Below, in pieces: positions 1 to 8,182 of a DNA stretch of 64,000 nt (the stretch's first letter is position 1; each line of letters begins with the position of its first letter). This DNA comes from Bin76 sp963665765 (GTDB taxonomy: Bacteria; Actinomycetota; Acidimicrobiia; Spongiisociales; ZC4RG35), in contig OY762464.1 of the NCBI GenBank assembly GCA_963665765.1, forward strand, positions 1,550,001 to 1,614,000, in the 5' to 3' direction. The notes under the pieces were generated by a model. The model saw only the letters and a list, made by a program, of their open reading frames with translations. It made no database searches and was not told the DNA's origin. A program made the position numbers and the translations under genes.

Positions 1-146
1 ATCCCAAAGAGTTCGTTCGACGTCCCCAATACAACGAGATGCTCAAAAGGTCGCTGCGGTGGGATTCGGTGTTGCCGTATGTCACCCGTGAAGCTTGCGA
101 AGAATTCATCGTCCGAGATCTGTCGCATATTCCTTCGGCCGTCTAA
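1..146 (+). CDS. C-terminal fragment of an unrecognised protein
   Basis: An open frame enters from the left edge (frame 3) and ends at TAA 144-146, giving the last 47 residues of a protein. The tail is charged, with a Phe-Val-Arg-Arg-Pro start and a Glu-Glu-Phe-Ile-Val stretch near the end. I see no motif that identifies a family. About 100 bp separate it from the sugar-binding lipoprotein downstream, so it may be the last gene of an upstream unit or share the sugar operon. Its reality rests only on the open frame and its coding-like composition. Confidence 0.45.
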   Translation, partial: PKEFVRRPQYNEMLKRSLRWDSVLPYVTREACEEFIVRDLSHIPSAV

Positions 147-248
147 CAGGTGGTCATCAAAAGCCGGCGCCGACCGGGTCAAAGAAGGCCTCTTTTTAGA
201 CCCATCCGGGCACGGTAAGAAACGACTAGAAGAAAGGTACATTCCAAA

Positions 249-1634
249 ATGAGATTGAAAAGGGAAAGGGAGATCATCCGGCGGGCAAGACAAGCCGGGA
301 TGTCCCGACGAGAGTTCATCAGGCTAGGCGGCACCGCGGCAGCCGCGGCGGCCTTTTTGGCGGCTTGCGGCGATGATGCAGCGCCCACCACCACGGCGGC
401 GCCGGCCACCACCGCCGCGCCGGCTACCACGGCGGCGCCCACCACCACTGCCGCTCCCGACTCCGACGACATCGGTGGCGAGATCACCCTTTGGGCCTGG
501 GGCGCCGGGCTCGAGGGAGAGGTCATCCAGCAGCGCATTGACTATTTCAACAGCAAGTATCCGAATGTGACGGTCAACTGGGAGCCTCTTGCCGCCAACG
601 GTTACGAGGAGTACCCGCAGCTGCTGGCCCGGTTCGCGGCAGGAAACGCTCCGGATGTCATGCGGATGCTCAACTTCCAATTGACTCAGCTGACCGCCGA
701 GGGCGAAGCGCTTCTGCAAATCGATGACTACATCGCACGGGACGCTGATGAACTCGACATGGGCGACTTCATTCCCACCACGGTCGAGGGCACCTTGGTC
801 AACGGCAAGGCGTACGGAATGCCCGACAACACCGAGCCCTACGTGATCTATTACAACCGGGATGCCTTCACGGCGGCGGGATTGGAAGATCCGCAGGTGC
901 TCTTCCAAGCAGGCGAGTGGAACGAAGAGGCCTTCACCAATTCGATCGACGCCCTGATCGCCAACGGCATGCGTTTCGGCGTCTCCTTCGAGTCGTGGAA
1001 CTACGACACGTTCTGCTTCATGGGTGGCGGGACCATCATCAACGATGCCCTCGAGCCAACCATTCATCAGGGCGCCAGCCCCCAGATGCTCGGCTACTTC
1101 GCCAAGCTCATCGAGGACGGCAAGTCTCCCAACCCGGTGGTGGCCGGAGGAACTCACCTGGAGGCTTTCCGCAACCAGCAGACCGGTATGTACCTGATGG
1201 GCCCGTGGTGGTACGGGGCGCTGGCGGGCACCGTCGATTTTGACTACGACGTGACCGCTCTTCCCAGCTTCAACGGCGTTCGGGCCGGAAAACTCGAGTT
1301 GGGAACCATCTCGATTTCTTCCCAGTCAAAGAATCCCGAGGCTGCCTGGGCATTCACCAAGACCATCACGGACACCAGGGGTCTTGAAATATGGAGCCAG
1401 GTTGCCACGCCGACTCGTCGCAGTTCCCTGGAGATTGCCGGATTCAACGATGTCCAGTGGAAGAAGGATGCGGTCGCCATGGTCGAGGCCGGGACATGGA
1501 CTCCGTTCACGACCAAGGGCTTCGCGGTGGACACCGCCGCCGGGGCAGCGTTGGATCTGCTGTGGGCCGGCGAGGCTACTGCGGAGGAAGCGACCCAGGA
1601 CGCGGCGAACAGGATCGCGGAAGCGCTGGCCTGA
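249..1634 (+). CDS. ABC transporter sugar-binding lipoprotein (extracellular solute-binding family 1)
   Basis: This is the extracytoplasmic binding component of a carbohydrate ABC importer, 461 aa. The N-terminus has a twin-arginine pattern (SRREFIRLGG, residues 19-28), a hydrophobic Ala run and a lipobox LAAC with Cys40, so export is probably by Tat followed by lipidation. A Thr/Ala/Pro linker (about residues 45-71) tethers the domain to the membrane. The rest matches family 1 maltose/glycerol-phosphate-type binding proteins (ITLWAW start, LMGPWW near residue 318). ATG 249 follows a GAAAGG-like ribosome site; an internal ATG at 300 just before the Arg pair is an alternative start. It opens an operon with two permeases and an ATPase. 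The substrate cannot be read from sequence. Confidence 0.9.
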   Translation: MRLKREREIIRRARQAGMSRREFIRLGGTAAAAAAFLAACGDDAAPTTTAAPATTAAPATTAAPTTTAAPDSDDIGGEITLWAWGAGLEGEVIQQRIDYFNSKYPNVTVNWEPLAANGYEEYPQLLARFAAGNAPDVMRMLNFQLTQLTAEGEALLQIDDYIARDADELDMGDFIPTTVEGTLVNGKAYGMPDNTEPYVIYYNRDAFTAAGLEDPQVLFQAGEWNEEAFTNSIDALIANGMRFGVSFESWNYDTFCFMGGGTIINDALEPTIHQGASPQMLGYFAKLIEDGKSPNPVVAGGTHLEAFRNQQTGMYLMGPWWYGALAGTVDFDYDVTALPSFNGVRAGKLELGTISISSQSKNPEAAWAFTKTITDTRGLEIWSQVATPTRRSSLEIAGFNDVQWKKDAVAMVEAGTWTPFTTKGFAVDTAAGAALDLLWAGEATAEEATQDAANRIAEALA

Positions 1635-1644
1635 TCCGCCCAGG

Positions 1645-2613
1645 GTGGCGACAATCACCAACATAGAAGCTGTCAGAGCGGATGCGGGGGGCTCGCAAGT
1701 CGAGTCCCCCGCATTCAAGAGTCCAAGGTTGCGCTGGAGGCGGAAGAGCACTCTGGTGGCCTATGCGTTCCTGGCGCCATGGATCATCGGCCTGGTGGTG
1801 TTCTACCTGGGGCCGGTGGTCACCTCGGCGGTGCTGTCGTTCACTGATTACAACATCATCTCTCCGGCGGAGTTCACCGGTTTCGACAATTACGAGAAGA
1901 TGATCACCGATGGAGAGTTTGTACAAGCCCTGAAGGTGACCCTCTACTACACGGTCTTCTTCTTGCTGATGTACGTCGTCCTGTCGCTGTTCGTTGCGAT
2001 GCTGGCCAACCGGCCGGGACGAGGATCGGGCCTGTTCAGGTTGATCGTCTTCCTGCCATCCCTGATCCCACTGTTCGCAGCCGCCGTTCTGTGGGGATGG
2101 ATCTTCAACACCGACTTCGGCCTGATCAACTACCTGCTGGAGGAGATTGGTCTCCCCCGGCAAGGGTTCTTTCAAAGTCCGCAGCAGGCGTTGCCCTTGG
2201 TGGGAATGTTGACCTTCTGGTCAATCGGATCGGCTTTTCTGGTTTATCTGTCGGGACTGCAGTCCATCCCCATTCACCTGTATGAGGCGATCACCGTCGA
2301 TGGGGCGTCGGCCGTTCGCAGGTTCTGGCACGTCACTCTCCCGATGCTGAGCCCGGTGATCTTGTTCAATCTCATCATCGGTATCGTGCTTTCCTTCCAG
2401 GTATTCGACATTGCCTGGGTGCTCACTGACGGAGGTCCCGCCAATCGCACACTCTTCTGGGTGCTGTTGATTTTCCGCCGCGCCTTCCAAGACTTTGAGA
2501 TGGGATACGCTTCGGCGCTGTCCTGGGTGTTGTTCATCGTGGTTGCCGGAGTGACCGGGCTGATCTTCCGCACATCACGCTGGTGGGTTCACTACGAAGG
2601 CAGATCCCGGTGA
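1645..2613 (+). CDS. Sugar ABC transporter permease, MalF/UgpA-like
   Basis: Inner-membrane permease of the binding-protein-dependent sugar importer, about 322 aa if it starts at GTG 1645, ten bases after the binding-protein stop. The open frame runs further upstream, but that part is a shadow of the lipoprotein gene. Six hydrophobic segments are visible, beginning with AYAFLAPWIIGLVVFYL. The cytoplasmic EAA loop, which docks onto the ATPase, reads YEAITVDGASAVRRFWHVTL followed by PMLSP. The 3' end overlaps the next permease by a GTGA junction, which implies translational coupling. No strong ribosome site precedes the GTG, so the exact start is uncertain. Confidence 0.88.
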   Translation: MATITNIEAVRADAGGSQVESPAFKSPRLRWRRKSTLVAYAFLAPWIIGLVVFYLGPVVTSAVLSFTDYNIISPAEFTGFDNYEKMITDGEFVQALKVTLYYTVFFLLMYVVLSLFVAMLANRPGRGSGLFRLIVFLPSLIPLFAAAVLWGWIFNTDFGLINYLLEEIGLPRQGFFQSPQQALPLVGMLTFWSIGSAFLVYLSGLQSIPIHLYEAITVDGASAVRRFWHVTLPMLSPVILFNLIIGIVLSFQVFDIAWVLTDGGPANRTLFWVLLIFRRAFQDFEMGYASALSWVLFIVVAGVTGLIFRTSRWWVHYEGRSR

Positions 2614-3503
2614 CGGCTTCCAGAACCACGCCGCGCCCGGTTCCCACCGGGAACCTTGCTCAACGGTTGCAACAGCGGCGCAAAGCCGTGTGGTACCTGA
2701 GCATGCTTTTCATAGCCCTGGTGATGATTCTCCCCGTCTATTACATGGTCTATCTGGCGTTTTCCGAGCTCGGGAAGGAATTCGTGTTTCCGCCCGGGTT
2801 CATACCGGACCCGATCAAATTCGAGAACGTGATCCGGGCGCCGGAGGGCACCGCCACTCCGCTGTGGGGATTTGCCAAAAACAGCATCCTGTACGCGGGG
2901 TTGGGCACTCTGGGAGCGTTGGTAGCCGAATCAATGGCAGGGTTCGCGCTGGCGCGAATGCGCTTTCCCGGGCGAAACGTGATATTCGCGCTCACGGTGG
3001 GCATGCTGATAATGCCGTTCGTGGCGACCATCATCCCCAAGTTCCTGCTGTTCAGCAAGATCGGCCTGGTCGACACCTACTGGGCGCTGATCCTTCCCTG
3101 GTGGTTCGGAGGGTCGCCCTACGGAATCTTTCTGATGCGCCAGTTCTTTCTGACTATTCCCCGAGAGTTCGACGAGGCCGCCCGCATCGACGGCGCCGGT
3201 CCGTGGAGAACCATGTGGTTGGTGCTCATGCCCCAGGCGGTCCCGGTGCTGGTGGCTTTGGGGATGCTGCACTTCGCCTATTTTTGGAATGATCTGTTGG
3301 GCCCACTGGTGTTCTGCCAGACACGGGTTTGCAAGACTCTGCCCCAGGGCATTCTGTCCAACTACCAGTCGACCTGGGATCCCCAATGGGCACTGTTCAT
3401 GATGTCCACCGTGCTGATGGTGCTGCCGGTGGCGGTGGTGTTCATTCTGGCCCAAAGGCGATTCAAGCAGGGGTTTTTGTTCTCGGGACTGGGTGGACGC
3501 TGA
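2610..3503 (+). CDS. Sugar ABC transporter permease, MalG/UgpE-like
   Basis: Second membrane subunit of the importer, about 297 aa. GTG 2610 overlaps the upstream stop (GTGA) and lies a suitable distance after a GAAGG ribosome site, so I prefer it to GTG 2583. The protein has a hydrophobic N-terminal helix (YLSMLFIALVMILPVYYMVY) and further membrane spans. The EAA loop reads REFDEAARIDGAGPWRTMW, typical of MalG-type partners. Its stop overlaps the next start (TGATG), continuing the coupled operon. The two permeases should form the heterodimeric channel powered by the ATPase at 4225. Confidence 0.9.
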   Translation: MTASRTTPRPVPTGNLAQRLQQRRKAVWYLSMLFIALVMILPVYYMVYLAFSELGKEFVFPPGFIPDPIKFENVIRAPEGTATPLWGFAKNSILYAGLGTLGALVAESMAGFALARMRFPGRNVIFALTVGMLIMPFVATIIPKFLLFSKIGLVDTYWALILPWWFGGSPYGIFLMRQFFLTIPREFDEAARIDGAGPWRTMWLVLMPQAVPVLVALGMLHFAYFWNDLLGPLVFCQTRVCKTLPQGILSNYQSTWDPQWALFMMSTVLMVLPVAVVFILAQRRFKQGFLFSGLGGR

Positions 3504-4228
3504 TGCCGCTGCATCTTGGCGCCGTCCTGATCGCCCGGGCATGGCCACAACAACACGCTCTCTCGGAGTTCGATCGGTGGCAGCGGACCAAGCATCTTGT
3601 GGAACTCGTCGCGTTGCCGGGCGTACATCGGGTTAGCTACTACGCCACCCGGACTTCCGACGTTCCCCAAGCCTGGCAGGGAAGCGGAAATCGGATGGCT
3701 GCCTACTGGGCGGAGGATCTCGACGGGCTCAAGCGCTGGATGTCCGACCCCGGTTTGGCGCTGGCTATCGAGGATGGGAGCCAATTCTTTCACTCGTTCA
3801 ATGAGTTGGACGAAAGCACCTACACGGGAAATGTTTACCAGCTCGGGCCCAGGTGGCCGGGGGATCCGCAACCGTCGTTGCAGGGGTGTTTGCTCATGCA
3901 GCGATTCGAGGTGGCCGATCATCAAAAGCAAGAGTTCGACGATTGGATCATCCGGGAACACCTGCCGGCCCTGCGCAGTATTGCGGGATGGCGGTGGGCC
4001 CAATGGGGGAAGGCTGTGAGAGGACTGCCCGTGCAGTACTACAACTCTCCGGGGAACCGGGTGGTGCTGGCGGAATTGGACCAACCGAAGGCGCCTGTCC
4101 TAACCACCCGGTCGGTCGACCGCGTCCTGGCCGATTCTCTTCGATGGGATCGGCGCCTCAACTATGTCCGGCGGGAAGTTGACGAGCCCGTCGCCTTTTT
4201 CGATAAGCCTCGGGGGGTACCCGCATGA
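3503..4228 (+). CDS. EthD/dimeric alpha-beta-barrel-like two-domain protein
   Basis: About 241 aa, starting at ATG 3503 inside the previous stop (TGATG) and ending in ATGA overlap with the ATPase gene. It therefore sits translationally coupled between permease and ATPase. The two halves look alike: each starts with a hydrophobic strand (LGAVLIARAW near residue 5, CLLMQRFEV near 131) and continues into a helix with a W..EHLP or WQRTKHL pattern and a LPGVHR/IAGWRW segment. This is the layout of duplicated EthD-like ferredoxin folds, which are small oxidative or isomerising enzymes or heme/ligand-binding proteins. No signal peptide is seen. The function is unknown; a role in early sugar catabolism is inferred from context only. 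Confidence 0.65.
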   Translation: MPLHLGAVLIARAWPQQHALSEFDRWQRTKHLVELVALPGVHRVSYYATRTSDVPQAWQGSGNRMAAYWAEDLDGLKRWMSDPGLALAIEDGSQFFHSFNELDESTYTGNVYQLGPRWPGDPQPSLQGCLLMQRFEVADHQKQEFDDWIIREHLPALRSIAGWRWAQWGKAVRGLPVQYYNSPGNRVVLAELDQPKAPVLTTRSVDRVLADSLRWDRRLNYVRREVDEPVAFFDKPRGVPA

Positions 4229-5445
4229 CCTTTGTAACGCTGGACAACGTTTGGAAGGTGTATCTAGACGGTACGGTGGCGGTCAACAGCCTCAACCTCA
4301 CTGTTGAAGAGGGCGAGCTGATGGTATTGGTGGGGCCGTCAGGCTGTGGAAAGTCGTCCATCCTGAGGATGGTTGCCGGTCTCGAAGAGATATCGGAGGG
4401 GTCTTTGTATATCGGAGGGGAGTGGGTGAACGAGGTCTCGCCGGACAAGCGCAACATCGCCATGGTCTTTCAGAACTACGCCCTTTACCCGCACATGACC
4501 GTAGCCGGGAACATGGGATTCAGCCTGAGGCTGCAGCATGTGGCCAGGGCCATCCGGGACCGGATCGTCGGCGAAACCGCCAACGTGTTGAGCCTGAGCG
4601 AACTCTTGAAGAGACAACCGGCTCAACTGAGTGGCGGTCAGCGACAACGGGTGGCGATGGGACGCGCCATGGTGCGAAACCCGCGGGTCTTTCTGCTGGA
4701 CGAACCCCTGTCGAACCTGGACGCCAAGTTGCGCACGCAGATGCGTTCGGAAGTACGGCAACTGCAGCGCCGTCTCGGTTCGACCATGATTTATGTCACG
4801 CACGACCAGGTGGAAGCCATGACTATGGCTGATCGGATTGCGGTCCTCAGGCGGGGCGTCCTACAGCAGGTCGGCACGCCACGAGAACTCTATTGGGCGC
4901 CGGCCAACCTGTTCGTGGCCGATTTCATCGGATCCCCTGCCATGAACCTGCTCCAAGGACGGTTGGAAGTGAAGGGTGACCGGGTGCAGATGACGTACGG
5001 CGAAGGCCGCAGATACCAATTGCCGTCCGGGTTGCTGACCGGTCCCCCTCGGTCTGATGCTCACGGGAAGGAGTTGATCCTCGGCGTTCGGCCCGAACAC
5101 CTCACATTCGCCGACAACGGATCGACACTCGGCATACCCGTGAAGGTGCGGTTCTCCGAGGTGCTGGGGTCCGAAACTCTGGTGCATGTCGATGTTCCCA
5201 CGCCCACAGTCGTCACCGAGGGCCTTCGGGAAATCGCTCAGGATATCGACGAGACCGTGCTGAGCCGGTTGGAGACGGCCCGAGAGAGCAGGTTCGTCAT
5301 CAAGCTGAACGGTGATAGACCGGTTGAGGCCGGCGAGCACCTTCATATCGTTGTGAACGAGGACAGCCGACTCTATTTCTTCGATCCGGAGTCGGCAGGA
5401 ACGCCCGCCTGGTCGTTGAACCTCAAGGAGGAAGATCGTGAGTGA
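4225..5445 (+). CDS. Sugar ABC transporter ATP-binding protein (UgpC/MsmX type)
   Basis: Cytoplasmic ATPase of the importer, 406 aa. Walker A is GPSGCGKSS (37-45), the Q-loop Gln is residue 83, the signature is LSGGQ (135-139), Walker B is VFLLDE (155-160) and the switch His is 193 in VTHDQ. After the nucleotide-binding domain a C-terminal regulatory OB/TOBE region runs from about residue 240, with GVRPEHL as in MalK/UgpC. The length is slightly above the family norm. ATGA overlap at 4225 and an 8-bp overlap with the downstream reductase place it in the same operon. Such ATPases can serve several sugar transporters. Confidence 0.93.
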   Translation: MTFVTLDNVWKVYLDGTVAVNSLNLTVEEGELMVLVGPSGCGKSSILRMVAGLEEISEGSLYIGGEWVNEVSPDKRNIAMVFQNYALYPHMTVAGNMGFSLRLQHVARAIRDRIVGETANVLSLSELLKRQPAQLSGGQRQRVAMGRAMVRNPRVFLLDEPLSNLDAKLRTQMRSEVRQLQRRLGSTMIYVTHDQVEAMTMADRIAVLRRGVLQQVGTPRELYWAPANLFVADFIGSPAMNLLQGRLEVKGDRVQMTYGEGRRYQLPSGLLTGPPRSDAHGKELILGVRPEHLTFADNGSTLGIPVKVRFSEVLGSETLVHVDVPTPTVVTEGLREIAQDIDETVLSRLETARESRFVIKLNGDRPVEAGEHLHIVVNEDSRLYFFDPESAGTPAWSLNLKEEDRE

Positions 5446-6457
5446 CCCGAGACCATCGAAGCTCGCTCTGGGCTGCTATCCGCTCGGCGGTGGATACGGG
5501 GATCTGGACCCCGAGACGGCACGCGCCACCGTGGACGCGGCTCTGGACGCCGGCTGGATATTCTTCGATACGGCCGAGGGGTATCTCGATTCGGAAGTGA
5601 GGTTGGGGAGATTCTTGGCGGGACGCCGCGACCAGGTGTTCCTGGCCACCAAGGTGTTTCCCAACGAGCCGTACACCTACGAGAACATGCGGGTCTCCCT
5701 GAACAACAGCCTCAGAAAGCTGCGCACCGACCGAATCGATCTCCTGCAGTTGCATGGTCCCCCGGACTGGGTGATCACGTTTGATGACGCACCTTCCATG
5801 GCCGAGGTGGGGGAGTCCTTGGCGCGGTTGGTGGAAAGCGGCGACGTGCTCAACGTGGGGGTCTGCAACCTGCCGGTTGCGCTGATGGAGGAGTTGTCCA
5901 CCACCGTCTCGTTGTTCTCCACCCAGAACCTGTGGTCTCTCTACGATCAGGTCGGCACGGACGACGGGATCCATCTGCCGGTGGGCGAGTCAATCATCCC
6001 TTGGTCCCGGGAGAACGGAGTGCATGTGTTTGCGTTCAGTCCGCTAGCCCGAGGCCTGCTGGCCGACGGGTTGTCGCCCGACCGTGCCTTTCCCACTCAT
6101 GATGAGCGGTTCTACCTGCCCCGCTTCCAGCCCGATGTCTACCCTGAGTGGGCGCGGCTTTCCAACCGGCTCGAGGGATGGGCTCGCGACCACGGGCGCA
6201 CCCTGGTGCAGTTGGCGGTGGCCTGGACCCTGGCCACACCCGGCGTCACCTCCACCCTGATCGGCGCCAAGACACCGCGCCACATCGAGGCCATGGCCGG
6301 GGCCGATGAGTGGGACTTGTCAGAGAACCAGCTTCAGGAGATAGACGACATCATTGCTACGCTCCCACGCAAGGCAGCTGCCGCCCTGTCCATCGTCTGG
6401 GATCATTTCCCCGAGGACGCCGTCCGGGCCATGGCCGACCGTCGCCACGGCCGGTAA
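5438..6457 (+). CDS. Aldo/keto reductase
   Basis: NAD(P)H-dependent oxidoreductase of the aldo/keto reductase TIM-barrel family, 339 aa, probably acting on an aldose or sugar-derived carbonyl imported by the neighbouring transporter. The catalytic tetrad is visible as Asp44, Tyr49, Lys72 and His106 (FDTAEGY, ATKVF, LQLHGPP). GTG 5438 has a clear AAGGAGG ribosome site at 5425-5431 and overlaps the ATPase stop by 8 bp. The C-terminal half has the usual cofactor segment around LIGAKTPRHIEA. It is the last gene of the operon; the substrate is unknown. Confidence 0.9.
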   Translation: MSDPRPSKLALGCYPLGGGYGDLDPETARATVDAALDAGWIFFDTAEGYLDSEVRLGRFLAGRRDQVFLATKVFPNEPYTYENMRVSLNNSLRKLRTDRIDLLQLHGPPDWVITFDDAPSMAEVGESLARLVESGDVLNVGVCNLPVALMEELSTTVSLFSTQNLWSLYDQVGTDDGIHLPVGESIIPWSRENGVHVFAFSPLARGLLADGLSPDRAFPTHDERFYLPRFQPDVYPEWARLSNRLEGWARDHGRTLVQLAVAWTLATPGVTSTLIGAKTPRHIEAMAGADEWDLSENQLQEIDDIIATLPRKAAAALSIVWDHFPEDAVRAMADRRHGR

Positions 6458-6592
6458 ACCAGACACTCTCACGGTGGCATGCAGGGCGTGTCGGCCTATG
6501 CATAACTCAACCGTTGATGCCACTACCACTCAAGATCTGGACAAAGCACAGTTACAGTAAGTTGCGAAACCCCCGGCTATGCCCGCAGTATC

Positions 6593-6617
6593 TCTACTCT
6601 AAGAATATTAGAGTAGA
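6593..6617. terminator. Perfect 10-bp inverted repeat directly after the AlbA_2 gene stop
   Basis: TCTACTCTAA (6593-6602) is followed by a 5-base loop and its exact reverse complement TTAGAGTAGA (6608-6617). It abuts the TAA stop of the leftward gene, so on the minus strand it could form a terminator hairpin, although no T-run follows. It could equally be a protein-binding palindrome. It lies in an AT-rich patch between the sugar operon and the leftward gene. Confidence 0.5.
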
Positions 6618-8069
6618 TTATAGAGGCAAATGGGGTTGCTTCTCTGATAAGACCCAATGCGCCTGCGGATCCCTCGGGGAGTTCCCTACCCACTCAACTA
6701 GCCCTAAGGCCTTCAGAGTCTTGACATGACGCAGAATGGTGGGTCGGGAACGACCGGTGGCGGCCATCAGATCACCCGTGGAGAGCTGTTTTTCAATCCG
6801 CATGAGTTGCAACAGATCACGGGCTGTTTTCGGTAGCTGCCTCTCCCGATCCAGATCGGCTGGATGGGCAAACAAGGTCAAGTGAACTGAGGATGCTCTC
6901 TGCTGATATACAGGGTCAACCAGACTCTCCCTCCGCATCCGGTCGAACATACGACGGATCCCTTCCCCCAACTCCTGACCAAAGCGCATATCTGCACAGA
7001 CCCGGGCAATGTTGGGATTGCGGGCGTAACGTGTCACTTCAAAAGGATCTGCTCCCCCAGCTAAGCCGGGAAACCGTCCTGGGCTGTGAACCTCAATGCG
7101 GTCATGGAAAACCTCAACGCGAATGTGGTCTCCGGCCATGCTATATGAGCGATGCACGACTGCGTTCACCAGAGCCTCCGTCCACACTTCTCTCGGAATG
7201 ATTGGTACAGATTCGAATCTGCCCTGCCCTCTGAAAGCTTCCCGTGTAGGTATCAAGCTCTCAAGAAGACGACGTGCCTCCTTGATCTGATTGAGCAGGG
7301 GTCCATCCACTTGCAGATCTGTTTCCAGTTGCTGGCCGCGGCCGACGCCCCGGGTAATTCCTCGATATCTCAAGAGGCGCACGCGAGCCTGTGGAAACCA
7401 TGCTTGCGGTGTCCTCCCGAACAGCAAACCAGCGGCGACTGTGATCTGCCCAGCCCGATCTACCAGTCCCCTGGCCATCAGCAGGCGCTCTGCGTTAGTG
7501 GTGCCCATCGCTGAAACCCAGGACTCCACGGAGCGAACATCCAAATCCGTGGAGTTGGCATCAGGTATTGGCGTTGCCTCATAAATGCTCTGGCCCTTTT
7601 CGTAGAGCAGCTCTCTTCGCTGATTGAACCGGAGCTTTCGGGTTTCGTCGCCCACACGTAGATACACGTCGTCGGCGACTGTGGCGTGGACCACATTTGA
7701 TTTTCTGATGTGGATAACAAACAGATGATCTCTTCCACCTTCATCGTTGCGACATGCCAACATCTCGGTGGAGATGGGCACAACCGGTAAGGTAAAGTCG
7801 ATTGCGGCCTGTTGCCAGGATGCCAGCAACTTTGGTCCAGAACGGTCGATTCCCACCCTGCATTTCTCGGTTGCTTTCTTGCGGTCCTTTTGTAGACCAA
7901 CCACAATCACCCCCCCGTCAGCATTGGCAAACGCCACCAAGGCGTTTGCCAGATCTCTCGACGCAACACGCGGGCCCTTGCGCTCGAACCACTGGCCCTC
8001 GGGAACCTGGCAGAGCAACAGGCCGCGTTGAGATTCGTTTGATGACAGTGCTTGCTCGATGTCGATCAC
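6618..8069 (-). CDS. AlbA_2 (Schlafen-like) / HATPase_c_4 putative transcriptional regulator
   Basis: 483 aa, starting at GTG 8069 with only a poor ribosome site. The N-terminal AlbA_2 domain shows FERKGPR followed by LVAFANADGGVIVVGL (residues 28-59). The middle region has EALVNAVVHRSYS and a DRIEVHSPGRFPG segment, as in the HATPase_c_4 module that usually follows AlbA_2. The C-terminus (about 420-475) is a winged-helix-like segment with TGDLMAATGRSRPTILRHV. Family members are annotated as ATP-binding or DNA-binding regulators, often on mobile or defence islands, but their biochemical role is poorly defined. Composition is visibly more AT-rich than the neighbours, suggesting acquisition. Palindromes flank it on both sides. 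Confidence 0.75.
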   Translation of the reverse strand: MIDIEQALSSNESQRGLLLCQVPEGQWFERKGPRVASRDLANALVAFANADGGVIVVGLQKDRKKATEKCRVGIDRSGPKLLASWQQAAIDFTLPVVPISTEMLACRNDEGGRDHLFVIHIRKSNVVHATVADDVYLRVGDETRKLRFNQRRELLYEKGQSIYEATPIPDANSTDLDVRSVESWVSAMGTTNAERLLMARGLVDRAGQITVAAGLLFGRTPQAWFPQARVRLLRYRGITRGVGRGQQLETDLQVDGPLLNQIKEARRLLESLIPTREAFRGQGRFESVPIIPREVWTEALVNAVVHRSYSMAGDHIRVEVFHDRIEVHSPGRFPGLAGGADPFEVTRYARNPNIARVCADMRFGQELGEGIRRMFDRMRRESLVDPVYQQRASSVHLTLFAHPADLDRERQLPKTARDLLQLMRIEKQLSTGDLMAATGRSRPTILRHVKTLKALGLVEWVGNSPRDPQAHWVLSEKQPHLPL

Positions 8070-8117
8070 TCGGTACCCATACTTCTAGTTCGTGGGCAGG
8101 AACCAGACTACCGTACT

Positions 8118-8140
8118 ATACTATAAGCTTTTAATAGTAT
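8118..8140. promoter_or_regulatory. AT-rich inverted repeat upstream of the AlbA_2 gene (putative operator/promoter)
   Basis: ATACTAT (8118-8124) and ATAGTAT (8134-8140) form a 7-bp inverted repeat around a 9-base AT-rich centre containing AAGCTT. It lies about 50-70 bp upstream of the leftward GTG start in the most AT-rich spot nearby, where a -10-like TATAGT on the minus strand also falls. The position fits a promoter overlapped by an operator, possibly for autoregulation by the HTH-containing product. This is inference. Confidence 0.4.
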
Positions 8141-8182
8141 GTTATTCTGACCGGGAGTGGTCATCGTTTTGCTGACCCAATA

